Shown: positions 13,268 through 23,508 of the stretch, one piece after another
Layout: each line of letters opens with the position of its first letter
How positions within the stretch are numbered: position 1 is the stretch's first letter
NCBI GenBank assembly: GCA_963691705.1
Contig: OY829539.1
Coordinates: 9,116,501-9,180,500, forward strand
Direction of reading: 5' to 3'
From: Viola odorata
Lineage: Eukaryota > Streptophyta > Magnoliopsida > Malpighiales > Violaceae
DNA: 64,000 nucleotides
Position numbers and translations under genes: made by a program
Notes under the pieces: generated by a model
Databases searched by the model: none
The model's input: the letters and a program-made list of their open reading frames with translations, nothing else
What the model was told of the DNA's origin: nothing

Positions 13268-15010
13268 GTGCCCTCGACAAGCGCGCTATCACTCCCTCCC
13301 GGATCGTCCACTGCCAGATCTAAGCCCAAGAAGCAGTCCGCCTCTGCCAAGCAGTCACCTCTTGACGCGACAGTTGACCGATTTTTATCTCCCCAGCCTG
13401 TTTTGACAGCGGAGCAAGTCCTCAAGGACATCCTCATCTCCGATGAAGATGCCGAGGCCATCGATGAGCAAGTTGAGACTGATCTCAGCCAGGAGAACGA
13501 AGACCCCGAAGCTATGGAGGAAGGAACTGGAGAAAGTGGAGAAGCTGAGAGCAGCGGGGGGAACGAAGAAGAGGAAGATCTCCAGGCCCAGGAAGCTCTG
13601 GAAGAGGAAGAGGAAGAGAGGAAGAAACAAGCAGGCGCAGCAGCATCAGCAGCCAAAAAGGGCAAATCCAAAGTTCCGGCCGAAGCGGAACGGCCAGCTG
13701 CAGTCGAGACACCAGTGGGGCAGAAGAGGAAACTTTCATCTTCCACTACCGTCAAGCCCTCGACCTCCAAGAAGTTTCGAGCCCTCAAAACGGATGACGA
13801 TGTCGAGGCCGAGACCCCTGCACCTTCATCAGTCCTCAAATCGAACGCCCAACAGGTGACTTCTGACCTTTATTCACCCCATGAATGGATTGTGTTTAAT
13901 GATAAGTCATCCCTAGATAAGTTGAGCATGCTGAATTCCAAAGGCGTTAGCTCTTGTGCGCGCCTGGATTTTGATTTTCTTGCTAAAATGGGTGTTGAGT
14001 CTAGGATCAGGGAGTATGTGGCCAACATCGGTTGGGAGTCTCTGTTCTATTTGGAACATCCGACCTTTGTTGAGCTTTCCCTTGAGTTTTTCACTACTTT
14101 TTGGGTAGAGGGCACATTTAGGCCCAAGGGCAAGGTCGGTCCAAATTCTTCCACCCCTGGTCTTATCAACTTTAAGCTAGCTAACAAATGGGAACACCTA
14201 ACTCTAGGAGAATTTAATTGTTGGTTAGGTTTTGCTAATGATGATGAGTTGAATACCCCTCGTTATAAAAATGCCTTGACTGTTATACCTGCTGTTTTTG
14301 ATGCTACTGCTGCTTTTCGTGAGCTCACTGGTAAAAATGATATTAAGTATGACACTAAAGGTAGTAAAGCCCATGAAATCCTTGATCCTGCTTTGCGTAT
14401 CCTACACAGATATCTAGCCCTCACCTTTTCAGCACGATTTGGTTTGTCCGGGCAGCTATCTGTGCAGGAACTTTTCTTTCTATGGTGCATGAAGCACAAA
14501 CGTAGGGTCAATCTTGGTTTTTGGGTAGCTTCGGGTATTTTGCATGTATTGAACGGTAGCCGTGGGCCTATTTTTGGATCCCTTATCTCCTTGCTTGCTG
14601 TCAAAAAGAGAAACCTTAACCTGTATGATTGTAATCTTTCTGAGCCCCTAGCATTCAAGGATCTGGATATCCGGACCTTGGATGTCATGGGTCATTTATG
14701 CATCATAAGGGGTGTTTTGAGTTTTTATCCAGGTTGTGCCCCAGCCTCGGAGAAGGTCTTCGGGACCAAGAATGGTGGCATTTTTGACTACCCCGATCTT
14801 TCAGACCCCGACGCCAATGCCGCGCATCGAGCCCCCGAAAAGCAAGTGCGCGATGTGGAAGCAGCTAGGCCAGGACAGAATGCAGCAAGTCAATCCTCGA
14901 CTCCCCTCGTTGTCTATGACCCAACCCAGACGCGGCTGCTCCAACTAATTCTGCGAGAAGTTCAGGCTTTGACGGCTGAAGTTGCTCGCAGGAATTTGCC
15001 ACCCCAGTAG
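13265..15010 (+). CDS. Athila ORF1-type protein, 5' end replaced by LTR sequence
   Basis: A long frame of about 580 codons ends at TAG 15008-15010. It has no proper start: it opens in the last bases of the family-B LTR, and the first in-frame ATG is about 80 codons in. The N-terminal third is low-complexity, with an acidic stretch (about residues 70-120) and basic Lys/Arg-rich patches. From about residue 205 on there is a folded-looking domain with 'YVANIGWESLFYLEHPT', 'INFKLANKWEHLTLGEFN' and 'GFWVASGILHVLNG', the kind of sequence found in the Athila ORF1 family of unknown function. It is not gag, pol or a clear envelope protein, and I see no membrane anchor. The frame is undamaged despite the missing start. 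Confidence 0.7.
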   Translation: MVPSTSALSLPPGSSTARSKPKKQSASAKQSPLDATVDRFLSPQPVLTAEQVLKDILISDEDAEAIDEQVETDLSQENEDPEAMEEGTGESGEAESSGGNEEEEDLQAQEALEEEEEERKKQAGAAASAAKKGKSKVPAEAERPAAVETPVGQKRKLSSSTTVKPSTSKKFRALKTDDDVEAETPAPSSVLKSNAQQVTSDLYSPHEWIVFNDKSSLDKLSMLNSKGVSSCARLDFDFLAKMGVESRIREYVANIGWESLFYLEHPTFVELSLEFFTTFWVEGTFRPKGKVGPNSSTPGLINFKLANKWEHLTLGEFNCWLGFANDDELNTPRYKNALTVIPAVFDATAAFRELTGKNDIKYDTKGSKAHEILDPALRILHRYLALTFSARFGLSGQLSVQELFFLWCMKHKRRVNLGFWVASGILHVLNGSRGPIFGSLISLLAVKKRNLNLYDCNLSEPLAFKDLDIRTLDVMGHLCIIRGVLSFYPGCAPASEKVFGTKNGGIFDYPDLSDPDANAAHRAPEKQVRDVEAARPGQNAASQSSTPLVVYDPTQTRLLQLILREVQALTAEVARRNLPPQ

Positions 15011-16016
15011 TCCGCCCCCGAACACTTCCATTTTTCCAGCCCCCGAAAAGGGGCACTGAACAATTTACTGCTTTTTGTTTAATTATTTTTGTACTGAACT
15101 ACTTTTTTTTTTTGACCCCCCCGCATTGAGGACAATGCGCTGCCTAAGTGTGGGGAGGGATTTATATTTGCTATGTTGCATGATTGCATGTTTAAATTCT
15201 CGTTTGTTGCATGACTGCATGATTCTCGGATTTTATTTTTCGGAATTTTCATTTTAGCCATGCTAGGAAAAATTTTCCCACTGCCAGTTTTCAAACCCTT
15301 GTTCATAACATGCATCTTTTGCTTTCGATACACAGAAAAAGCATGACACCCATCGCATCTGCACCTAAGCATGCATTTTTATGGCCTGCTAGCCCTTATA
15401 TCCATATCTAGACCACGACACCAGTAGTCATGATTTGAACCCGCGAGCATACTTGAGCTTCATGCCTGTTATTCTTTGAGCGAAAATGCTTAGCTAGGCA
15501 CAGCCTAGGTTTAAACTATATCCCTGGGTATAGTCACTGTTAGGACATGGGAAAGCTTAGATAGGACGAAAAGCTTCGCATCAATGTTTCTTTGTTTCTC
15601 TTCTCCCCCTCTCTCTCTCTTTTATTTTCGAGCCCCCGACATTCCCCTTCCTTTCATATTCTTTCCTGACCATTCGTATTTTCTTGATCTTTTTCCTTGG
15701 CAGGTGAGGTAGCAATTATTGAGGGTAACGTCGAGGGCTAGACACCCGAAGAGCGCGCAGACAAGTTCAAGTGTGGGGAAGCAGGCAAAAGCAAAAAGGC
15801 TTCAGAGCAGAAAGCAGAGATCTAGGGCAAGAAAAAGCAGAAAGCCGAAAAAGAAATTCAGCGCATTTCGAGCCCTAGATCATTCCAAAGCTTCGAGCCC
15901 CAGAAAAGTTCAAGTGTGGGGAAGCGAAAAAGAAGTCACCATCGATGCAGGAAGCAGACCAAGGGCAAGCACCGAACGAAAAACTAAAAGTCCTATGCCC
16001 CCCCCTCTTCTAATCC

Positions 16017-16052
<36 letters not shown>

Positions 16053-16223
16053 AGAGAATAAAAAGGAGAGGGGTATTAATCAAGCAAAAAGTGCATCCGC
16101 ATCCGAAGCCTCCACAGCAAGCAAGTTTTCCTGCCCTCGAAAGAAGACCTCTGTCTAGCCCCCGAAACATCTCGTGCCCTCAATGAAAGCTGCCTTGCCA
16201 CTTCGCCTTTTTCCTATGCCAGG
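15011..16223 (+). other. 3' noncoding module 2 of the Athila composite (part before the nested insertion)
   Basis: No gene is supported. It holds the second hairpin at 15122-15139 followed by AAGTGTGGGGAGGG, further AAGTGTGGGGAAGC copies near 15769 and 15910, several 'gcccccgaa' motifs, and an A-run of about 30 near 16021. The layout parallels module 1 at 9700-10700. The module is interrupted at 16223 by the nested element and resumes at 31275. Confidence 0.7.
15122..15160 (+). other. Hairpin plus AAGTGTGGGGAGGG motif, copy 2
   Basis: A 7-bp stem CGCATTG/CAATGCG closes the loop AGGA. After six bases it is followed by AAGTGTGGGGAGGG. Compared with copy 1, one A-T pair in the stem has become G-C while pairing and spacing are kept. 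Confidence 0.6.
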
Positions 16224-18957
16224 TGTTGATACTCGAATTTTGACACGATTAATTTAAGTCGTTCATTTTTTCGCTCGTTCTTGATCTTATTTTTAGTATT
16301 GTTATTTTCGTTTATTTACTATTTATTATCTTGTTTTCTTTTGTTTCATGTTATTTATTTTATTTTGTATGTATTTTTTCGTTCGAACTTTTATCGATTT
16401 TGAATAAAGTTTCTCGTATCGTTGGATCGAACCACAAAAAAACTACTCATACCCATTTTTCACTTTCACTTTACTTTACATTACTTTACTCCTTTTTTCC
16501 TCTCCACTATCCGAACACCATCATCTCTTCCCTTTCAATTTATTAAGAAACACCATCATCACACTTTCTTCATTTTCTTTGAAAGGATCCAATTTCAATT
16601 GGATCCTATTATAAACAAGACCACCCAATTTCAATCGGAGGGAGGCAGCCATCACAAATCCATCCCTCGGCCGAATTAATTCCAAATCCGAATCCCTCTG
16701 CCAAAATTAAATCCATCCTTCTGCCCAAATTAAATCCATCTTTGCCGAAAATCCAAATCAAACCCTCTGCTAAATCTAATTAATTACCAATCCCTCTCCT
16801 CAATTACCAAACCCGAAATTAACCCATTGCCAAACCATTACACCACTGCCGACCCGACCCAGCTACCACCTCCGCCAATCTCCTCTGCCATCACTGCCAA
16901 CAACAAACCCGTTCAACCCGACCCAATCCACTCTAACCCAACCAAAACAAAAATCCAAACCAGAAATCAACCAAACACACCAAAATCCAGCCACGCCACT
17001 GTCACATCGCCGCTGTAACCCAACCCCGATCAACTCTCCTCCATCTCCGATCAGCCGCGCTGCAGCCCAATCCCGATCCATCAAACCACCACAACGCACC
17101 GCCGCTTCCTTTTGCCTCGCCGGCCACTAGCCACCTCAAACCCAATCAACCAAATCTGCACCTGACCACCAACACCAAAATCAACCTCAAACCCACACCC
17201 AAACCGCTGCAAACACCCATCAAAACCAACAAATCCCAATCTCCATCTCCGACGACCCGTTCCCGACCTCCATCCCCTCAACCTAAACCCACGGACGCGC
17301 TGACTACCACAGCCCAGCCGTGCCAACCACCGCCACATCTCCACAGCCCAGCCGCGCCAACCACCACCAATCAAATACCCAGCCACCAGCCACAACCACC
17401 ACACTACCTATCATCACTCATCATCCAAACAAAAAAAAATAGAACGAAACAGAGAAGAGAACAAGAGAGGAAGAAATAAAACAGAGGAGAGGGAGAGCGT
17501 GCGGTTAGAGAAAATAAGGAAAGAAAGAAAGAATAGGGTGAAGAAGAGGGCTGAGAAGATGAAAGAAAATTGGGCTTCGGCCCAAGAGGAAAAGGGGAAG
17601 AAATGGGTTTCGGCCCAACCCAAGAAAAATAGAAAAGGGTGGGTTTCGGCCCAATAAAAAATCAGAGAAAAAATGAGTCGTGGTCTACTCGAATGTTCGA
17701 GTCAAATACGAACTTTAATGGGTAAGGTGGTCTCATTTTTATTAATATTTGATCATTTGTAATTTATTTGTGAGTCTCTTACTAATATGCGTGTTATTTT
17801 GTCTATTTTGTTTGTCTATTTTATTTGCATGTTCGTCGCGATGATGCTTGACGAGCTTGATAAAATTCGATGAGGAGCTTGATGTGTCATTCCCGATCGC
17901 GGAGCTCGAATGGAGAATTTAATTGTTGTATTTATTTATTTGCGAATTTGTAATTAATTTGTAATATTTATTTGTAGTATTTATCTATTTTATTATTGAT
18001 TGTTGCCACTAATCCTTGATCTGCAGGTAAAGCTCTCCAGGTATGTTTTCCTTTTTCCCTCCTTTATTTTGGATAAACGTATTTTAATGTGCGATTGTTA
18101 GAATACGAATTAATCTGTTTGCATGATGCTTATACCAATGAATGTGCTTTATTTTATGCTTGTTTCGTGTGCGGCTTTATCCCCACGAATTTACGCTTTA
18201 TTTTGATGAATGTGTTTCGTGTGCGGCTTCGACCCCACGAATGTTTTTCAATTTATGCTATATTGACGAATGTGTTATGTGCGCGGCTTCGACCCCCACT
18301 TCCCAGTTTTTCTCTTTTCAACGTATTTTTCGCATTCACTCAAAACGGTACTTTGCTAGTCTATGCGTGCTTAGAATCACCTAATAAATAGGATTTAATC
18401 ACGTGCATTGGCCCGATGACGATAGTGATCCATCGTTATTCACTAGGGTCGTCGCTTTAGTAAAGATTAACAAAACGGTAGTAATCTCACTTGATTTTGT
18501 ATGAAACTGGATTAATTTTAAACTCGATAAAATTTAATTGGAATAGGTATGAAACCAACCCTTTTATTTTCTTAGAGGATTAAAATGTTTATTTTCTTTT
18601 AACAACTCGACAACAGTTAGGATAAAATCAATCTCACAAACTTAAGAACTAAAGCGACGATACCCCCTCTGAGGGCCAAATTACTTGTTTTCAACATGAT
18701 TTTTAAACACCTTTTTTTAGAACCGGTAACCTTTTTAAGGATGAGACTCGGGTGCCTAACACCTTCCCGAGTCCATAAAACGACCCCGAACCGTTGTTCT
18801 CGGGTTTAGACCCTTTTTATTTGTGCCTTAGTTTTTGTTTTATTTTCTTCTTTTTCAGACTTTTAGGTTTCCCTAAACCTTAGAAAAATAGGGTGGCGAC
18901 TTCATTGTTATGTGTTTTCACATTTGCGTCCCGAATTTCGCTCGCGACGGTGCGACA
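16224..18957 (+). repeat. 5' LTR of the nested Tat/Ogre-like element
   Basis: 2734 bp. It contains a C/A-rich stretch (16680-17400), a purine-rich stretch (17430-17640), and three copies of a GTGTGCGGCTT...CCCCAC motif at about 18167-18300. Open frames inside it recur in the 3' LTR and are not genes. Confidence 0.92.
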
Positions 18958-18959
18958 GT

Positions 18960-18978
18960 TTGGCAACTCCGCTGGGGA
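18960..18978 (+). promoter_or_regulatory. Primer binding site of the nested element
   Basis: TTGGCAACTCCGCTGGGGA begins two bases after the 5' LTR. It has the form expected of the tRNA-Arg-type primer sites of Tat/Ogre elements, with one likely substitution. I did not align it to a tRNA. Confidence 0.7.
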
Positions 18979-20347
18979 TTTTAGGGTCGAAGCCGGAATT
19001 ATTTGTTTGAGGTGTTTATTTGTGTTGTTTGATTATTTATTCGCTTTGATATCAACTGTTGTATTCTCACGTGCATTTCACGCATAATGCCCTTCCGCCG
19101 GGCCCTTCCCAAATAGGATTAGGTTGGTATTAGTGAAGCCCTGATGGACTTAGGTCCCAGTAAGCTTTCATGAACCCTAAACTCGGACTAGAACCCCTAA
19201 ATGGATGAGCGCCCTGATGGACTTAGGTCCCAGTAAGCAATCACATATCCATTTACTGAGGGACCACTTTTATGGTATCGTCCGGGAGCCTTTCAGCCAG
19301 TTAGAAATAGTTGAAATTACCCGACATATGCATCATGATCGTATGTATATTTCCAACATGCCTCATTATTGCCATGATTCTCCATTTTTTTTTACCATCA
19401 TACCATGATAATTCTTGTTGCGATACCAGGTTTCATTTTTTTTTCCCTTGCGATGCTATGATTCTATTTTCTTTCTTGTGATACCATGATTCTTTTTTTT
19501 CCTATGACTTTACTCACCTTTATATACATTCTCCATTCAGATGCTACTGATTAGGATCCATTTTTTGTCATCCTTGCAGAAGGAGGGCACGAAGAGAGTT
19601 TGGTGGAATTGCTCCTCTGACATGTCCACTCATCAAGGAGCATTTAATTACATATCTAGTTCATTATATTTTTTGTTGTACTTAGTGATGAGTTGTAATT
19701 ATTTTTGACACTATTACCTATTAAAACGAAATTCATATATTTTTTATTACTGTATAGTTTTTATTATACTTATTTACATTTTTGTTTATAACCAGGCTTG
19801 AAGGAGACAAATTAGATCCTCGGGGTCCAAAATCTCTCATTTTCGATTAGTCGTAATTTGTCTTGCCCCAAGACACAAACTGTCAGAAAAGATGAAATTA
19901 AGGCGTGTCCAACTACTTCGCTTTGCTCATATCACCCTAACACTCCAGCATCCCGACACCATACCCAATGGATGTTTCGCCTACCGTATCAATATCATTA
20001 ATCCTTTAGCACATGCATGAATTTGATGCTACTAATGGATTGTATTTTGTATCTTGATAGGTGATTATCCATGGGTGATTGAGAAGGAGATAATTAGAAT
20101 TTGATTCCAATATCGTCTTGAACCCGAGTCAGAATTTGAATCATTCCGCGGTTATCTGCATAACGCCTTGCTAGAAAAGGGAGATTCCATAACTTATTAA
20201 TTATATTGATCATTTTTTCTTTGAATCACCCTTCATTCTAACCATTTCTTATTTATTTTGCAGGAACCCGAGTTAGAGTTTGAGGTAGGTCGTGGTTACC
20301 TGCATAATGCCTCGCTAGAATATGAGTTTATATCAAATGGATGTGAA
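18979..20347 (+). other. Internal noncoding region of the nested element
   Basis: No coding sequence is supported where gag would be expected. A 28-bp perfect direct repeat occurs at 19138-19165 and 19211-19238. From 20120 to 20310 a block with 'ggttatctgcataa' and 'tttattttgcaggaaccc' occurs about twice and returns in degenerate form near 23830-23990. The rest is AT-rich. Confidence 0.6.
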
Positions 20348-20917
20348 AACCCCGATTTTGAAGATCATAAATTTCCTAACCCTGTTTTTAAATTGGAAAA
20401 GGCTTTGTATGGTCTTAAACAAGCTCCTAGAGCTTGGCATGATCGTTCAAGTCAATTTTTGTTAAAAAAAAAATGGTTTCAAAATGGGAAAATTGATTCT
20501 ACACTCTTCACTAAACATGATGGTGAACATATGTTAATTGTGCAAATTTATGTTGATGATATTATCTTTGGTGCTACTAATGATTCTTTGTGCAAGGACT
20601 TTGAAAAATGTATGCATAGTGAATTTGAGATGAGCATGATGGGAGAATTGACATTCTCCCTTGGACGTCAAATCCGACAATCTCAAGATGGTATCTTTAT
20701 CAACCAAGCAAAGTATATCAAGGATCTCCTCACCAAATATGGATGTGATAATATCAAGGAGAGTCCTATTCCCCTTAGTCCTACCACAAATCTTGACAAA
20801 GACGAAGACGGTAAAGATGTAGACATTACTCTTTATCGAGACATTTTCACTAAGCCTCTTGCAAAGGATCATTTCGTGGAGCTAAGACAGGAAAGTGGCA
20901 TTTGTTATCCATTTTGA
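20348..20917 (+). pseudogene. Ty1/Copia reverse transcriptase-RNase H fragment captured in the nested element
   Basis: The translation has the Copia hallmarks 'ALYGLKQAPRAWHDR' and 'IYVDDIIFGATND' (YVDD active site), then 'FEMSMMGELTFSLGRQI' and 'DIFTKPLAKDHF'. Between 'DITLYRD' and 'IFTKPL' most of the connection and RNase H region is missing, so this is an internally deleted relic of about 190 codons. There is no Copia gag, protease or integrase next to it. The open frame extends upstream to 20258, but those codons are not Copia-like. The wording resembles SIRE-type Copia elements, which is a tentative call. Confidence 0.85.
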
Positions 20918-22682
20918 ATGATTCTCCATCCGGTATTCCTAAAACTCTATCCTTAATGTCCATGTTATTGTGATTATTTACTTGATTCATTTGTTCATGT
21001 GATTGATTATTAAGGACATGTGGTGGATGTGATATTTTTTGAAATATGAGAAATTGAGTCAAATGATAGGAGTGCTTTTGGAAGTTTTTTTTTTTCTTTT
21101 CGAAATCTATTCAAATCCTCACCAAATCCTATCAAATTATCCAATATCCTCGTACGCATGCAACGGCCGTAAGAGTAGACATTTTGCATATCTTTGAGCT
21201 GTGAATTATAGACTTTTTGGTGTATAATTTGCGTATAAATACTCCCTTAATTCACATTGGAATCACTACACCTCTAGCTAAATCTGAAATTTCCAAACCG
21301 AAAGCCTTGCCTTCAAATTCTTTTAACTTTCAAGATGCTATCGTTTGAGATGAGGATGATGTTGTCAATATTGGCTTTGATGATTTCTCTCTTCGTTTTT
21401 CCCCTTCTCATGTTCAAAAATTGTCCAAGAAATGTCGACTTGTTCATGTGTCCCAAGTATCAGTGCCCTCCGTGTCACTGCCCTTCACCTCAATGTTCTC
21501 TTTGATCATATCCGAGCAGCATTAGTATTCTCTACTATAGTTTTTATTTTTGGAACTTATCTACTCTTATGCTTTGTAATGTTTTGTTTAGATTGAATAA
21601 GTATTATACTATTCCTTTATGAAGGAATTTGGATTTATATGATGTTTGTATTTTGCGCATTATCCATGTTTGTACTAATTATGTTTTATGAATAAATATT
21701 CTGTATTGGTTATGCATATTTGTGTTTGACATTTTTGTTGGATAATTGTTGCACAATTACTTTATGAAGTAAATTTTATTTGATGTGTTGGCTCCTTTAT
21801 TTACCCTCCATGGTTTTGCTGGATGTATTTGGATATATTTTTGTTTGATTAAATATACTCTTTTTGATTGGATATATTATTTTGACTATTGTAATGAATG
21901 ATTTAGCTTGAATATTTTTCTTTTGAAAATGAATTAGCTTGGGTATAATTCTTTTTACCCGTTTTGTTGTTGATAAAGGGGGAGAAATATTTGGCGAAAT
22001 TTATTTTAGAAGTAATAATTTTTGAATCTTTACTATGCTCTATGTGCACTAATTATTTTATGTAGGGGGGAGCATTGAGGCTCCTAAATCAGTTTGATTT
22101 AATCAAATTTGATAGCATAACGATAGGCGAGCATTTCGGCAAAGAAATAGGTTTTCGATCAAAGATATCAAAAAAAAAGGGCAACAAAATGACGACCAGA
22201 AGAATTCCATCACTACTCAATAGGACGAAGGAGTCCTCCTACCGACTCTTGAATAATCGTCATTTTTACCCTTGCTGATTCTGCTTCGCATACCCCGGGT
22301 AGTCCCTTTCTTTATATGACTTTTCAATTTAGTGTAGTCGTGTTTCTACATTGAGGGGCATTTCATCCATAGTTGGGCATATTATTTTTGCAGGGGGGCA
22401 AACATACAGAATGATAGCTCGCAACAATGAGCTCTTTGCATCCATTTTACCTTGGTTTTAGCCCAACGCTACACAGTGAGTGTAGAGGAATCCTCCTGCC
22501 AGCTCTTGGATGAACATCCCTTCATGCCTTGGGAATGAATGAAAGCTTCTCTCGTATCTTCAGCAATTTCACCAGAGACTATGATTTTTGACAATTTTGG
22601 GCATTGGCCAGAGTGACCACGCTAACATCTAGCAATGTGAGCATATTGGTCCATTTTGGGCGAGGGAAGAGTTAGGCCATGT
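20918..22682 (+). other. AT-rich noncoding stretch, probably the tail of the captured Copia element
   Basis: No gene is supported. 'cgtataaatactcc' near 21230 looks like a TATA region. Purine tracts 'gataaagggggagaaa' near 21974 and 'taggggggagcattgagg' near 22065 resemble the 3' end of a SIRE-like Copia element. From about 22200 the motif 'cctcctaccgactcttg' and variants recur (22237, 22490, and again near 23990). Confidence 0.5.
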
Positions 22683-23500
22683 AGGGGTGTACAAAATTAG
22701 AATAACCCACGGTTAACGGGTACATAACCGACCCGACCTGGCCCGTCAAATTAGCCTAACCCTAAGTATATAAGCATCATTTTTTCCTTTCCGCCGCGCT
22801 CTACCTCTCAACTCTCATCACCTTACCTCTTCCATGCGAGACTTCTCCTCCGTTTCCCCTCCCAACACCGACCGCTACACTACCCAAAATTACTTCATAA
22901 GAGTAATAGCACAAAAAAAAATTTCTCAATCTAAATACAAATTATTACAAACCATAAGTGTATATAAATTCAGAAAGGGAATAGATAAGCATAAATGCAA
23001 GTGTTCATGATATGATTATTAAGAGGGGATAGAAAATAACCACTTCAAAGTACGGAACATATGAAGCTCAAATACATACGCACTTGCCTTGAATAAACCA
23101 CATCATCACCACAGCAATCAGCCAAGCCAAAGACAATATCATGACAAGTAGAAGCATTTTCGCCGACCTCTCCATTATGTGTTGATAGCCAAGTTTTGTT
23201 TCGGTATGTAAGCGGAGGGACTGTTTGGATTTTGGTAAGATTTTATGAGGATTTGGTTGGTCTTCAAAAGGGAATTGTGTTTTAGAAAGGGAGAGAGCTC
23301 GGTTTCGTTTAAGGAGAAAGAAGAAAATAGAGAAAGAAATGGGAGAGAAGAAAAGAAAAGAGAGGGAATTTAGAATGGGTTTGGTTAATAGGTCGGCCCA
23401 GTTAGGAAGGCCCAATCCCTCATTTTGGTTTCTGAAAACCCAACCCGCCAACTGGCCATTATGGGCCATAATCGGCCCGACCTGACCCATGTACACCTCT
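22683..23500. mobile_element. hAT-like non-autonomous transposon (818 bp) within the nested element
   Basis: The ends are imperfect terminal inverted repeats, AGGGGTGTACA on the left and the complement of AGAGGTGTACA on the right. The 8-bp flanks ggccatgt (22675-22682) and ggccgtct (23501-23508) agree at six of eight positions, as an old hAT target duplication would. GGGTCAGGTCGGG-type complementary blocks lie just inside the ends. The 167-codon minus-strand frame across it has no recognisable domain and is probably chance. Confidence 0.55.
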
Positions 23501-23508
23501 GGCCGTCT

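Noticed and set aside
13183..13839. 218-codon minus-strand Ser-rich frame
   Set aside because: It is the antisense shadow of the acidic, Glu-rich part of the ORF1 frame.
18089..18391. 100-codon frame in the Tat-like LTR, repeated at 30401-30703
   Set aside because: Being in both LTRs is simply LTR identity, and the frame spans the GTGCGGCTT repeats and matches no protein family I know.
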